Below are positions 16,835-24,202 of a DNA stretch of 64,000 nt, in pieces. Both the position numbers and the translations under genes were made by a program. Location of the stretch: NCBI RefSeq assembly GCF_026340675.1, contig NZ_JAPEOX010000001.1, positions 1,240,001-1,304,000 on the forward strand, read 5' to 3'. Source of the DNA: Streptomyces sp. NBC_01264. GTDB lineage: Bacteria; Actinomycetota; Actinomycetes; Streptomycetales; Streptomycetaceae. The notes under the pieces are model-generated. The model saw only the letters and a program-made list of their open reading frames with translations. It made no database searches and had not been told where the DNA came from. Position 1 is the first letter of the stretch; each line of letters starts with the position of its first letter.

Positions 16835-17829
16835 ACAGCGATCAGCCCACCTACGAGGAGCTGCGGCGGCAGGCCCTGGCCGCCGCCGAGCCCCGTCGGC
16901 ACGGCGCGGACACGGCCATCGTCTGCGACCGCCTGGTACGGATCTTCAGTACGGACGGGGTCGAGGTACAGGCCCTGCAGGGGCTGGAACTGACCGTGGC
17001 ACAGGGCGATCTGATGGCCCTGGTCGGCGCGTCCGGCAGCGGGAAGTCCACGCTCCTGAACATCCTCGCGGGACTGGACGTGCCCACGGCCGGCACCGCC
17101 AGCGTCGGCGGCTACGACCTGCTGGAGATGTCGGCGCGCGACCGGCTGCGTTACCGGCGCGAGGCGGTCGGCTTCGTCTGGCAGCAGACGGCGCGCAACC
17201 TGCTGCCCTTCCTGACGACGGCGCAGAACATCGCCCTGCCGATGCAGTTGAAGGGCGGGCGGCGCGCCGCCGCCAAGCGCCACGCGGTCCGCACCGGCGA
17301 GCTCCTCGAAGCGCTGGAGATCGGCGAGCTGGCGGACCGCCGTCCCGCCGAGCTCTCCGGCGGCCAGCAGCAGCGCGTGGCCATCGCGGTGGCGATGGCG
17401 AACGATCCCGCGGTACTGCTCGCCGACGAGCCGACGGGCGAGCTGGACTCCGAGACGGGCGGGGCGATCTTCGACGCCTTCCGCACCGTCAACCGGGAAC
17501 TGGGTGCGACCGTGGTCATCGTGACCCACGACCCGCTGGTCGCGGGCGAGGTCCGGCGTACGGTGGCGATGCGCGACGGCCGCACCAGCAGCGAGGTGCT
17601 GCGCCGTACGGTCACCGACGAGCACGGGGCCGAGTCGGTGAGCGAGCGCGAGTACGTGATGCTCGACCGCACCGGGCGCGTGCAGCTCCCGCAGAAGTTC
17701 CTGGAGGCCCTGGGCATGGAACACCGGGTGGCGGTGGACCTGGCGTCGGACCACATCGAACTGCGCCCCGACGACGCGACCGGCACGCCGCCGAACGGCG
17801 CCGGCGTGCCGGAGGCGCCCGCGGGCTGA
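16831..17829 (+). CDS. ABC ATP-binding protein with a C-terminal AbrB-like tail
   Basis: The 332-residue protein has a normal FtsX-class ATPase over residues 25-255: Walker A GASGSGKST, the LSGGQQQRVAIAVAM signature, Walker B LLADEPTGELD and the H-loop. A further segment at about 275-313 reads as a SpoVT/AbrB-type swapped-hairpin unit, with VMLDRTGRVQLPQKFLEALG then VAVDL and IELRP, matching the usual hydrophobic-D-x-x-G-R-x-x-(L/I)-P pattern. In AbrB proteins this fold dimerises and binds DNA. Here it may dimerise the ATPase or feed back on transcription. The GTG start overlaps the permease stop codon. Confidence 0.9.
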   Translation: MNSDQPTYEELRRQALAAAEPRRHGADTAIVCDRLVRIFSTDGVEVQALQGLELTVAQGDLMALVGASGSGKSTLLNILAGLDVPTAGTASVGGYDLLEMSARDRLRYRREAVGFVWQQTARNLLPFLTTAQNIALPMQLKGGRRAAAKRHAVRTGELLEALEIGELADRRPAELSGGQQQRVAIAVAMANDPAVLLADEPTGELDSETGGAIFDAFRTVNRELGATVVIVTHDPLVAGEVRRTVAMRDGRTSSEVLRRTVTDEHGAESVSEREYVMLDRTGRVQLPQKFLEALGMEHRVAVDLASDHIELRPDDATGTPPNGAGVPEAPAG

Positions 17830-17952
17830 TCCCCGTACGTTCACCCGGTCCGTGCGGCGCGCCTCCTGGCGAACATCCCGGCGCGCGTCACTTCCGTGGC
17901 CCGGGTGTCGTTAGGCGCTCGGGGTTGACTCGGGGGTCGAAGGGATGACGGA

Positions 17953-19446
17953 ATGCGGCAGTTTCCTCTGGAGATGCACCACATGGCACCCGGCCGGGTC
18001 GTCGAGTGGCGGTTGCGGTCCACGGCCGGGGCGCAGTCCCCGGGTCCGGACGGCGCCGACGGGACGGCGGACAGGAGGGCCTCCTTCAACCAGGACAAGC
18101 ACTTCACCGTCGCCGAGGAGAGCCGCGCGGCGGACGACCCGACCGCTTCGTGGATCGCCGTCACCTTCGAGGTCGCGGGCCCGCTGGACGAGGACGCGCT
18201 GACCGGCGCGCTCCTGGCGTTCGTACGCCGCCACGAGGTGCTGCGCTGCGAGTTCCGGCGCCTGGCCGGGGAGTTGGCGTGCGCTCCGATCCCCGCCGCC
18301 GAACTGGCTCTGGACACGGTCCCGGTCGCCGAGTTCGACCGCACCGAGGAGCTGACCGGCTTCCTCGTGGAGCGGTTCAAGCGGAGCATCGACACGCTGT
18401 CCTGGCCGCTGTTCACGATGGGCGCCGTGCTGCGCGAGGAGTCGGCGACCGTCTACCTGGCCTTCGACCACATCGTCTGCGACGGAATGTCGATGCCGAT
18501 CGTGGTCCAGGAGGTCGAGAGGGGATACGAGGCCCTGCGGCGCGGAGAGTTGCCCGACCCGGCACCCGCGCCGAGCTACCTCGACTTCGCCGAGGAGCAG
18601 CGCAGCCGGTACCTCTCCATCGACGCCGACGACGAACGGCTGGGCTACTGGAAGGAGTTCATGGCGAGCGGCGGCGGCGAGTTCTTCCCGCGCTTCCCGC
18701 TCGAACTGGGCGTGGAGCCCGGCCGGATGTACTCGATCGTGAACGAGGCATCCCCGCTGCTGGATGCCGCCGAGGCGGAGGTCTTCGAGAAGGCGTGCCT
18801 GGCGGTGGACGGCAAGCCGTTCATGGGCGTGCTGGCCGCCGTCGCGGTCTGTCTGCGCGAGGCGGGCGGGCCGGGGGTCTACCGGGGGTTCATGCCGGTG
18901 AGCGAACGCGGCCGGGCCGGGTGGGGCAACTCGGTGGGCTGGTTCGTCAACACCATGCCCATCGAGTTCGACGCCTCGCCCGGCCGGGACTTCGAGCAGG
19001 TGATGGCTTCGGTGCGGGCCGGCTTCAACGAGATGATCGACCACATCGACGTCCCCTTCGTGCGCGCCTGGGAGCTGCTCGCGCCCCGTGAGTTCGCCGC
19101 CCGCTCCTGGCCGTACCCGGTGAACTTCTTCTCGTACATCGACATGCGCAAGTGTCCGGGCGCCGAGCGCCACGAGGACTGGCGGCCCACCTCCCACGTG
19201 TGGTCGGCCCAGGCCAACGGCGCCTGCTCGTGGTTCCAGCGGGACGCCGAGGGGCTGCACATGAACTCGATCTACTCGGACACCCCCGCCGCCCGGCGCA
19301 CCATGGACGGTTTCCTGGATGCCCTGCGCGAGACGGTCCGGGAGATCGCCCGCCACGGCTCGCTGCGCCGCCCCATCGCGCTGACGCCGCCGCGCCGGCC
19401 CGCGCGGACGCCGCTCGACGTGGCGGCGTTCGCCCGCCGCGGCTGA
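17953..19446 (+). CDS. Stand-alone condensation-domain (acyltransferase-like) protein
   Basis: This 497-residue protein spans one NRPS-type condensation domain (V-shaped CAT fold) with no adenylation or carrier domain. The catalytic motif is DHIVCDG at residues 172-178: the second His, the Asp and the Gly of HHxxxDG are kept and the first His is Asp. WGNSVGWFVNTMPIE matches the later N-x-V-G-x-F-x-N-x-x latch motif. Such free-standing proteins acylate or form amide/ester bonds on carrier-bound or free substrates, like PapA5-type acyltransferases. GAAGG precedes the ATG by about 9 bases. No biosynthetic cluster surrounds it, so the substrate is unknown. Confidence 0.85.
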   Translation: MRQFPLEMHHMAPGRVVEWRLRSTAGAQSPGPDGADGTADRRASFNQDKHFTVAEESRAADDPTASWIAVTFEVAGPLDEDALTGALLAFVRRHEVLRCEFRRLAGELACAPIPAAELALDTVPVAEFDRTEELTGFLVERFKRSIDTLSWPLFTMGAVLREESATVYLAFDHIVCDGMSMPIVVQEVERGYEALRRGELPDPAPAPSYLDFAEEQRSRYLSIDADDERLGYWKEFMASGGGEFFPRFPLELGVEPGRMYSIVNEASPLLDAAEAEVFEKACLAVDGKPFMGVLAAVAVCLREAGGPGVYRGFMPVSERGRAGWGNSVGWFVNTMPIEFDASPGRDFEQVMASVRAGFNEMIDHIDVPFVRAWELLAPREFAARSWPYPVNFFSYIDMRKCPGAERHEDWRPTSHVWSAQANGACSWFQRDAEGLHMNSIYSDTPAARRTMDGFLDALRETVREIARHGSLRRPIALTPPRRPARTPLDVAAFARRG

Positions 19447-19485
19447 TCCGGGCCGCGCCTCCCGGCTGAGCCTCCCGGCCGTGCC

Positions 19486-20724
19486 TCAGAGGCGGGCCGC
19501 ACGGGCGCGCAGCAGGGCCTGTTCCCGGGCGTTGCGGGTGAGCAAGGCGGCACGTTCGAACTCCGCGCGGGCCTCCACGGGGCGGCCGAGCCGCTCCAGC
19601 AGGTCTCCCCGTACGCTCGGCAGCAGATGGTAGGAGCGCAGGGCCGGTTCCGCCGTGAGGGCGTCGACCAGGGGGAGCGCCGCCGCCGGGCCCTCGGCCA
19701 TGGAGACGGCGACGGCCCGGTTGAGCTCGATCACCGGTGACGGGATCAGCAGGACGAGCCGTCCGTACAGGGCGGCGATCGTGGGCCAGTCGGTGTCCTC
19801 GTAGCGGACGGCGTCGGCGTGACAGCCGGCGATGGCTGCCTGCAGGGAGTAGGGGCCGGTGCCCGACCGGTGCAGGGCTTCGACCCCGCGCCGGATCAGC
19901 AGGCGGTTCCATTTGGACCGGTTCTGGTCGGCGAGCAGCACCGGCTCCCCGTCCGGGCCGGTGCGGGTGGCGATGCGCGAGGCCTGGAACTCCAGCAGCG
20001 CCGCCAGGCCGTGCGCTTCGGGCTCCTTGGGCATCAGGCCGGCCAGGACCCGGGCGAGGCGCAGCGCGTCCTCACACAGGGCGGGGCGGACGAGGTCGTC
20101 CCCGGCGGTCGCCGAATAGCCCTCGTTGAAGACGAGGTAGATGACCTCCAGCACGGAGGCGAGGCGCTCTTCGCGGTCGGCTCCGTACGGGACCTCGAAG
20201 GGCACCGAGGCCTTGGCGAGCGTCCGCTTCGCGCGGACGATCCGCTGGGCGACGGTCGGTTCGGGGCAGAGGTAGGCGCGGGCGATCTCCTGGGTCGTCA
20301 GGCCTCCCATCAGCCTCAGGGTCAGCGCGATCCGGGCATTGGTGGCGAGGACGGGGTGGCACGCGGTGAAGATCAGGCGCAGCAGGTCGTCGTCGATGGA
20401 TTCGGGATCGGCGAGCGCGGCCTCCTCCTCGGGCGGCGGGACGTCCTCCAGGGTCCGGCCCACTTCGGCGAGCTTGCGCGCGTAGGTCTCCTTGCGGCGG
20501 ACCAGGTCGATGGCCCGGTGCTTGGCGGTGGCCATCAGCCAGGCCCCCGGCTTGTCGGGCACGCCGGAGGCCGGCCACTGCTCCAGCGCCGCGACCAGCG
20601 CGTCCTGGGTGATCTCCTCGGCGATGCCGATGTCGCGCACGATCCGGGCGACGCCCGCGATGATCCGCGCGGACTCGATCCTGAACACCGCTTCGACCGC
20701 TCGGGTCGTACTCACTGCCGTCAC
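19486..20724 (-). CDS. ECF42-group RNA polymerase sigma factor
   Basis: This 412-residue sigma factor has region 2 at about residues 10-80 (AEEITQDALVAALEQWP, then GAWLMATAKHRAIDLVRR), region 4 at about 125-175 (GGLTTQEIARAYLCPEPTVAQRI in part), and a long C-terminal TPR-like extension. That combination defines group ECF42, whose extension controls activity in place of an anti-sigma factor. It is partnered with the DGPF protein gene just upstream in the same direction, as is standard for the group. The GTG at 20724 gives MTAVSTT; a GTG 9 bases further in is also possible. Regulation is probably from the TGTCGA promoter at 21242-21268. Confidence 0.92.
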   Translation of the reverse strand: MTAVSTTRAVEAVFRIESARIIAGVARIVRDIGIAEEITQDALVAALEQWPASGVPDKPGAWLMATAKHRAIDLVRRKETYARKLAEVGRTLEDVPPPEEEAALADPESIDDDLLRLIFTACHPVLATNARIALTLRLMGGLTTQEIARAYLCPEPTVAQRIVRAKRTLAKASVPFEVPYGADREERLASVLEVIYLVFNEGYSATAGDDLVRPALCEDALRLARVLAGLMPKEPEAHGLAALLEFQASRIATRTGPDGEPVLLADQNRSKWNRLLIRRGVEALHRSGTGPYSLQAAIAGCHADAVRYEDTDWPTIAALYGRLVLLIPSPVIELNRAVAVSMAEGPAAALPLVDALTAEPALRSYHLLPSVRGDLLERLGRPVEARAEFERAALLTRNAREQALLRARAARL

Positions 20725-20750
20725 GGCTACCCATCAGAGCAGCCGTGACG
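20719..20750. promoter_or_regulatory. 10-bp inverted repeat over the sigma-factor start
   Basis: CGTCACGGCT at 20719-20728 and AGCCGTGACG at 20741-20750 are perfect complements separated by 12 bases. The element covers the GTG start of the ECF42 gene and the end of the 106-bp gap after the DGPF gene. In mRNA it would fold over the ribosome site; in DNA it could be an operator. Its function is inferred. Confidence 0.45.
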
Positions 20751-20830
20751 AGGCAGGGCAAACGGCACGGGAGGGCGCGGGACGGCGCGGGGCCGCGGGA
20801 CCGTGCGGCGCGGCGCGGCGCCGCCGGTCG

Positions 20831-21190
20831 TCAGCTTCCGTCGAGCTGACGGAGCTCCGCGCCGACCGTCCAGTTCTCGGGGTGGATCTCCAGGAAGCGC
20901 TTGGTCCATTCCAGCGCCTCGTCCTTGTCCTTGCACTGCATGAGGGCGTACCCGCCGACGACCTCCTTGGTCTCGGTGAAGGGCCCGTCGGTGTAGCTGA
21001 GCTTTCCGCCGGACCAGGTGACCCGGGTGCCTTCGGAGGTGGGGAGCAGGCCGGCGGTGTCGAGCATGACCCCGGCCTTGGTGATCTCCTCCATCAGGGC
21101 GCCCATGCGGTCGTTGAAGTCGGCCGGGAAGGGGGTGTCGGGGGTGAGGTTCTGCTCGTCGATGCGGATGAGCGAAAGGAAGCGCGGCAT
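20831..21190 (-). CDS. YCII-related DGPF-domain protein (ECF42 partner)
   Basis: This 119-residue small cytosolic protein carries the signature TDGPFTETKEVVGGY at about residues 68-82, in the DGPF/YCII ferredoxin-like fold. These proteins are encoded next to ECF42 sigma factors and are their main regulon members; their biochemical role is unsettled. The ATG at 21190 is preceded by CGAGGAG. A promoter matching the ECF42 consensus lies 52 bp upstream of the start. It is transcribed with the sigma gene. Confidence 0.92.
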   Translation of the reverse strand: MPRFLSLIRIDEQNLTPDTPFPADFNDRMGALMEEITKAGVMLDTAGLLPTSEGTRVTWSGGKLSYTDGPFTETKEVVGGYALMQCKDKDEALEWTKRFLEIHPENWTVGAELRQLDGS

Positions 21191-21241
21191 GGTGACTCCT
21201 CGGTGTGGAGGACGGGGCCCTTCCCCGCCTCTCACCCGTGC

Positions 21242-21268
21242 GTCGAACGGGAGACGCCCGGATCGACA
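21242..21268 (-). promoter_or_regulatory. Predicted ECF42-type promoter of the DGPF-sigma operon
   Basis: Read on the minus strand, TGTCGA (21268-21263) is followed after exactly 17 bases by CGAC (21245-21242). The published ECF42 promoter pattern is TGTCGA in the -35 region and CGA/CGT-C in the -10 region upstream of DGPF genes. The fit and the position argue for autoregulation by the adjacent sigma factor. Confidence 0.7.
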
Positions 21269-21394
21269 GCTTCCCGGAAAAATCTTCGGCGACTTTTGGG
21301 ACGCGCGCGGCAGGGCGGATTTCGGCCGCCGGCCCGGTCGGAGCTACCGGCGATTAGGATCGCCGAGCCCAGGCCCCTCCGAGAGGATCCCCCG

Positions 21395-21769
21395 ATGCCG
21401 CGCACACCTTCCTCGCCGCTCCTGCTCGCCGGTCTGCTGGCGGGCGCGGCGGTGGCGCACACCGTCGCCCCCAAGCAGTTCGACGCGACCGTGCCGCGCT
21501 CGCTGCCCGGCAGCCCGCGCCAGTGGACGTACGCGAGCGGCGCCCTGGAGCTCGTGCTCGCCGCCGGGGTCGCCCACCCGCGCACCCGCAAGGTCGCGGC
21601 ACTGGCCACGGCGGCCTTCTTCGTCGGCGTGTTCCCCGCGAACGTCAAAATGGCCGTCGACGCCCGCCACCGCTCCCCCGCCCTGCGGGCCGTGGCCCTG
21701 GGCCGGCTGCCGCTCCAGGTCCCGCTGGTGCTGTGGGCCCGCAAGGTCGGCCGCGACGCGGCGGCCTGA
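21395..21769 (+). CDS. DoxX-like small membrane protein
   Basis: This 124-residue integral membrane protein has four hydrophobic stretches and the DoxX-like pattern (N-terminal LLLAGLLAGAAVAH, then YASGALELVLAAGV, and FPANVKMAVD in the third segment). DoxX-family proteins are poorly characterised and have been tied to redox or thiol stress in actinobacteria. GAGAGGA lies 8 bases before the ATG. A GGCGAT-tagg-ATCGCC inverted repeat at 21349-21364 lies just upstream and may be regulatory. It is divergent from the DGPF/ECF42 operon. Confidence 0.85.
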   Translation: MPRTPSSPLLLAGLLAGAAVAHTVAPKQFDATVPRSLPGSPRQWTYASGALELVLAAGVAHPRTRKVAALATAAFFVGVFPANVKMAVDARHRSPALRAVALGRLPLQVPLVLWARKVGRDAAA

Positions 21770-21788
21770 GCCGCCGGCAGCGCGGGCG

Positions 21789-22058
21789 TCAGCGGCTGTC
21801 GCCCGTCCAGTCCCAGTGACCGGGATCGGACGCCCGGCGGCGGTAGTGGGCCCGGCCGCCGGGACCGTAGCGCCCTATCTCCGTCGGGAGCCGTGCCTCC
21901 TCGGCGAGCTGCGGACCGCTCCAGCCCGTGATGTCGAGCAGCAGGCCGTCCAGCGGCCCGCCCACGAGCTCGCCGTAGGCGTGCCCCGGGAGCGGACCCG
22001 GGTCGGGGTCGTCGTGGTCGGCGCCGTAGACCCGGCGCCGGAGCATCCTGTCGTCCAT
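21789..22058 (-). CDS. Hypothetical protein, 89 residues
   Basis: This is a short acidic protein with no family I recognise. It contains GELVGGPLDGLLLDITGW and a C-terminal HYRRRASDPGHWDWTGDS segment, a composition and end seen in small Streptomyces hypotheticals. The ATG at 22058 is chosen; longer frames upstream have poor codon bias. It sits between the DoxX-like gene (convergent) and the thioredoxin-fold gene (divergent). No membrane segment or signal peptide is seen. Confidence 0.65.
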   Translation of the reverse strand: MDDRMLRRRVYGADHDDPDPGPLPGHAYGELVGGPLDGLLLDITGWSGPQLAEEARLPTEIGRYGPGGRAHYRRRASDPGHWDWTGDSR

Positions 22059-22152
22059 ACCGGTCAGCTTCACAGACGGCACTGACAATGCCCCCCAGCA
22101 GCGATGATGGGAGCCGTTCGGATCGCACGGCACACGAAGCGGAGCACCATCC

Positions 22153-22491
22153 ATGGCACGTCGGGTACACCAGCCACTGGAGGACCAGGAGTTCGACTTC
22201 ATCCTCGGCATGACGGACGGTCCGGTGCTCGCCTACTTCTGCGGCAGCTGGCCGAAGGCCCTGGAGCCCTGCCGCGCGATGGACACGGTCGTCGCCGCAC
22301 TGGCACAGGAGTACGGGACCCGGCTGACGGCGGTACGCGTGGACATCACCCGCTGCCCCGCGCAGACCAAGCGGTACGAGGTGACGGGCGCCCCGACGGC
22401 CGTACTCATCGCGGGCGGCGAGGCGATGGCGACCCAGGCGGGGCCGATGACGGCCGGGGAGTTGCGGACGTTCCTCGACGCCCACCTCTGA
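22153..22491 (+). CDS. Thioredoxin-fold protein with altered active site
   Basis: The 112-residue protein follows the thioredoxin topology: a beta strand ending in VLAYFCGSW, an alpha helix starting at CRAMDTVV, then VRVDITRC and the cis-proline loop VTGAPTAVLI. The WCGPC box is missing. The Trp is kept, but between it and the C-terminal Cys lies PKALEP, so the nucleophilic Cys is lost and a Cys appears instead two residues before that Trp. It may be a non-redox chaperone-like thioredoxin fold or use a displaced Cys pair. It is short for a secreted form and has no signal peptide. Confidence 0.8.
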   Translation: MARRVHQPLEDQEFDFILGMTDGPVLAYFCGSWPKALEPCRAMDTVVAALAQEYGTRLTAVRVDITRCPAQTKRYEVTGAPTAVLIAGGEAMATQAGPMTAGELRTFLDAHL

Positions 22492-22520
22492 GCGCGCCCT
22501 CCGCACCCCCGTCCCCGCGA

Positions 22521-22550
22521 CTGCCCGCGTCTGCCCGCGTCTGCCCGCGA
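22521..22550. repeat. Three tandem 10-bp repeats (CTGCCCGCGT)
   Basis: CTGCCCGCGT occurs at 22521, 22531 and, with a last-base change, 22541, just after the thioredoxin-fold gene. This is probably replication slippage in non-coding DNA; no function is suggested. Confidence 0.5.
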
Positions 22551-22628
22551 CTCCCTGGGCCATCCGGGCGAAGCGCGCGATATGGCCGAAAGTCACGTGG
22601 AACGGATAGGTGCCTGAGGCATGTAATG

Positions 22629-22648
22629 GGTTCCGGATCAACGGAACC
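22629..22648. promoter_or_regulatory. Inverted repeat upstream of the P450 gene
   Basis: GGTTCCG at 22629-22635 and CGGAACC at 22642-22648 are perfect complements with a 6-base centre, ending 19 bases before the P450 start. The spacing and symmetry fit a dimeric repressor site, for example TetR-type. No regulator gene is adjacent. Confidence 0.45.
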
Positions 22649-22667
22649 ATCGCGTGCGAGGTGCTGC

Positions 22668-23858
22668 ATGTCCGAGAAGACCATTGCCTTCCCCCAGGAC
22701 CGGACCTGTCCCTACCACCCGCCGGCGGCCTACGAACCGCTGCGGACGGGCCGGCCGCTCTCCCGGGTCACACTCTTCGACGGCCGCTCCGTGTGGGTGG
22801 TCTCCGGGCACGCCGAGGCGCGCGCCCTGCTCTCCGACGGCCGGCTCTCCGCCGACCGGCAGAACCTTTCCTTTCCCGCCCCCACCAGGCGGTTCAAGGG
22901 TCTGAGCAACCGGCGCGCCGCCCTGCTCGGCGTCGACGACCCCGTCCACAACACCCAGCGCCGGATGCTGATCCCGAGCTTCTCGCTGGGGCGTACCGCG
23001 GCCCTGCGCCCCCGGATCCAGGAGACCGTGGACCGGCTGATCGACGAGATGACCGCCTCCGGGCCCTCCGCGGAGCTGGTCGGCGCCTTCGCCCTGCCGG
23101 TGCCGTCGATGGTGATCTGCGCCCTGCTCGGAGTCCCGTACGCGGACCACGAGTTCTTCGAGAGCCAGTCCCGGCGGCTGCTGCGCGGCCCGGAACTGGC
23201 CGACGTCGAGGACGCCCGGGAGCAGCTCAACGGCTATCTGCGCGAGCTCATCGGCCACAAGCGCGAGCACCCGGGCGAGGGCCTGCTGGACGAGCTGATC
23301 GTGCGGCGCCTGGAGACCGGCGAGACCGATGTGGAGGAACTGGTCTCGCTGGCCGCGATCCTGCTCATCGCGGGGCACGAGACCACGGCCAACATGATCT
23401 CGCTGGGTACGTTCACCCTGCTCAGCCACCCGGAACAGTTGGACGAGCTGCGCGCCGATCCGTCCCTGCTGCCGGCGGCGGTGGAGGAGCTGATGCGGTT
23501 CCTGTCCATCGCTGACGGCATGCTCCGGGTGGCGGCCGAGGACATCGAGATCGGCGGGGTGACCGTCCGCGCCGACGACGGGGTGATCTTCTCCACCTCC
23601 GTGATCAACCGCGACGAGAGCGTGTTCACGGAGCCCGACACCCTGGACTGGCACCGGCCCACCCGGCACCACCTGGCCTTCGGCTTCGGCATCCACCAGT
23701 GCCTGGGCCAGAACCTGGCCCGCGCCGAGATGGAGATCGCGCTGGGCACCCTCTTCGAACGGCTCCCCGGCCTGCGGCTGGCGGCGGATCCGGACCGGAT
23801 CCCCTTCAAACCCGGGGACACGGTCCAGGGCATGCTCGAACTCCCCGTGGCGTGGTGA
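22668..23858 (+). CDS. Cytochrome P450, CYP105-like
   Basis: This 396-residue soluble monooxygenase has the I-helix oxygen-activation motif AGHETT at residues 235-240, the ExxR pair E274/R277, and the haem-thiolate loop FGFGIHQCLG with Cys345. The segment SADRQNLSFP...RRFKGL resembles CYP105 enzymes, which hydroxylate macrolides, vitamin D and xenobiotics. The ATG at 22668 is chosen for alignment of the N-terminus; the ribosome site (GAGG) is modest. Its stop overlaps the ferredoxin start (GTGA), so electron supply is coupled. The substrate is unknown. Confidence 0.95.
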   Translation: MSEKTIAFPQDRTCPYHPPAAYEPLRTGRPLSRVTLFDGRSVWVVSGHAEARALLSDGRLSADRQNLSFPAPTRRFKGLSNRRAALLGVDDPVHNTQRRMLIPSFSLGRTAALRPRIQETVDRLIDEMTASGPSAELVGAFALPVPSMVICALLGVPYADHEFFESQSRRLLRGPELADVEDAREQLNGYLRELIGHKREHPGEGLLDELIVRRLETGETDVEELVSLAAILLIAGHETTANMISLGTFTLLSHPEQLDELRADPSLLPAAVEELMRFLSIADGMLRVAAEDIEIGGVTVRADDGVIFSTSVINRDESVFTEPDTLDWHRPTRHHLAFGFGIHQCLGQNLARAEMEIALGTLFERLPGLRLAADPDRIPFKPGDTVQGMLELPVAW

Positions 23859-24115
23859 GCCCGGTGAGTCCGGCGAGCCCAGCGAATCCGGTGAATCCGG
23901 TGAGTCCCACCAGCCCCAGGAGCCGCGTCTCCGTCGACACGGCCGTCTGCATCGGGGCCGGCCAGTGCGCCCTGACGGCGCCCGGCGTGTTCACCCAGGA
24001 CGAGGACGGCTTCGGCGCGGTGCTGCCGGGCCGTGAGGACGGCGGCGGCAGCCCGCTCCTGCGGGAGGCCGCGCGCGCCTGCCCGGTGTCTGCGGTCACG
24101 GTCGAGGAGGACTGA
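23855..24115 (+). CDS. [3Fe-4S] ferredoxin, partner of the P450
   Basis: This 86-residue ferredoxin has cluster ligands in CIGAGQC (C-x5-C, the central ligand replaced by Ala) and in ACPVSAV, the standard pattern for actinobacterial P450 ferredoxins. It hands electrons from a reductase to the P450. The GTG at 23855 overlaps the P450 stop. That start gives an unusual N-terminus with nine Ser-Pro or Asn-Pro style dipeptides, coded by imperfect 9-base repeats, before the true ferredoxin begins at VSVDTAVC. A later internal start would remove it. Confidence 0.88.
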   Translation: MSPVSPASPANPVNPVSPTSPRSRVSVDTAVCIGAGQCALTAPGVFTQDEDGFGAVLPGREDGGGSPLLREAARACPVSAVTVEED

Positions 24116-24128
24116 GCGGGACGGCGGC

Positions 24129-24202
24129 GGGCGGCGCCGCCCGGAGGCTCCGCGGCGGCGCCGGCCAAAGGACCAGCTCCGGGCGGCGCCGCCCAAAGGC
24201 TC
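24129..24202. repeat. Duplicated GC-rich palindrome between convergent genes
   Basis: The perfect 14-base palindrome GGGCGGCGCCGCCC occurs at 24129-24142 and 24181-24194, each followed by a six-base tail related to GGAGGCTC/AAAGGCTC, so 22-base units start 52 bp apart. They lie between the ferredoxin and antiporter stop codons, and the second overlaps the antiporter's 3' end. A bidirectional terminator is the simplest reading. Confidence 0.55.
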
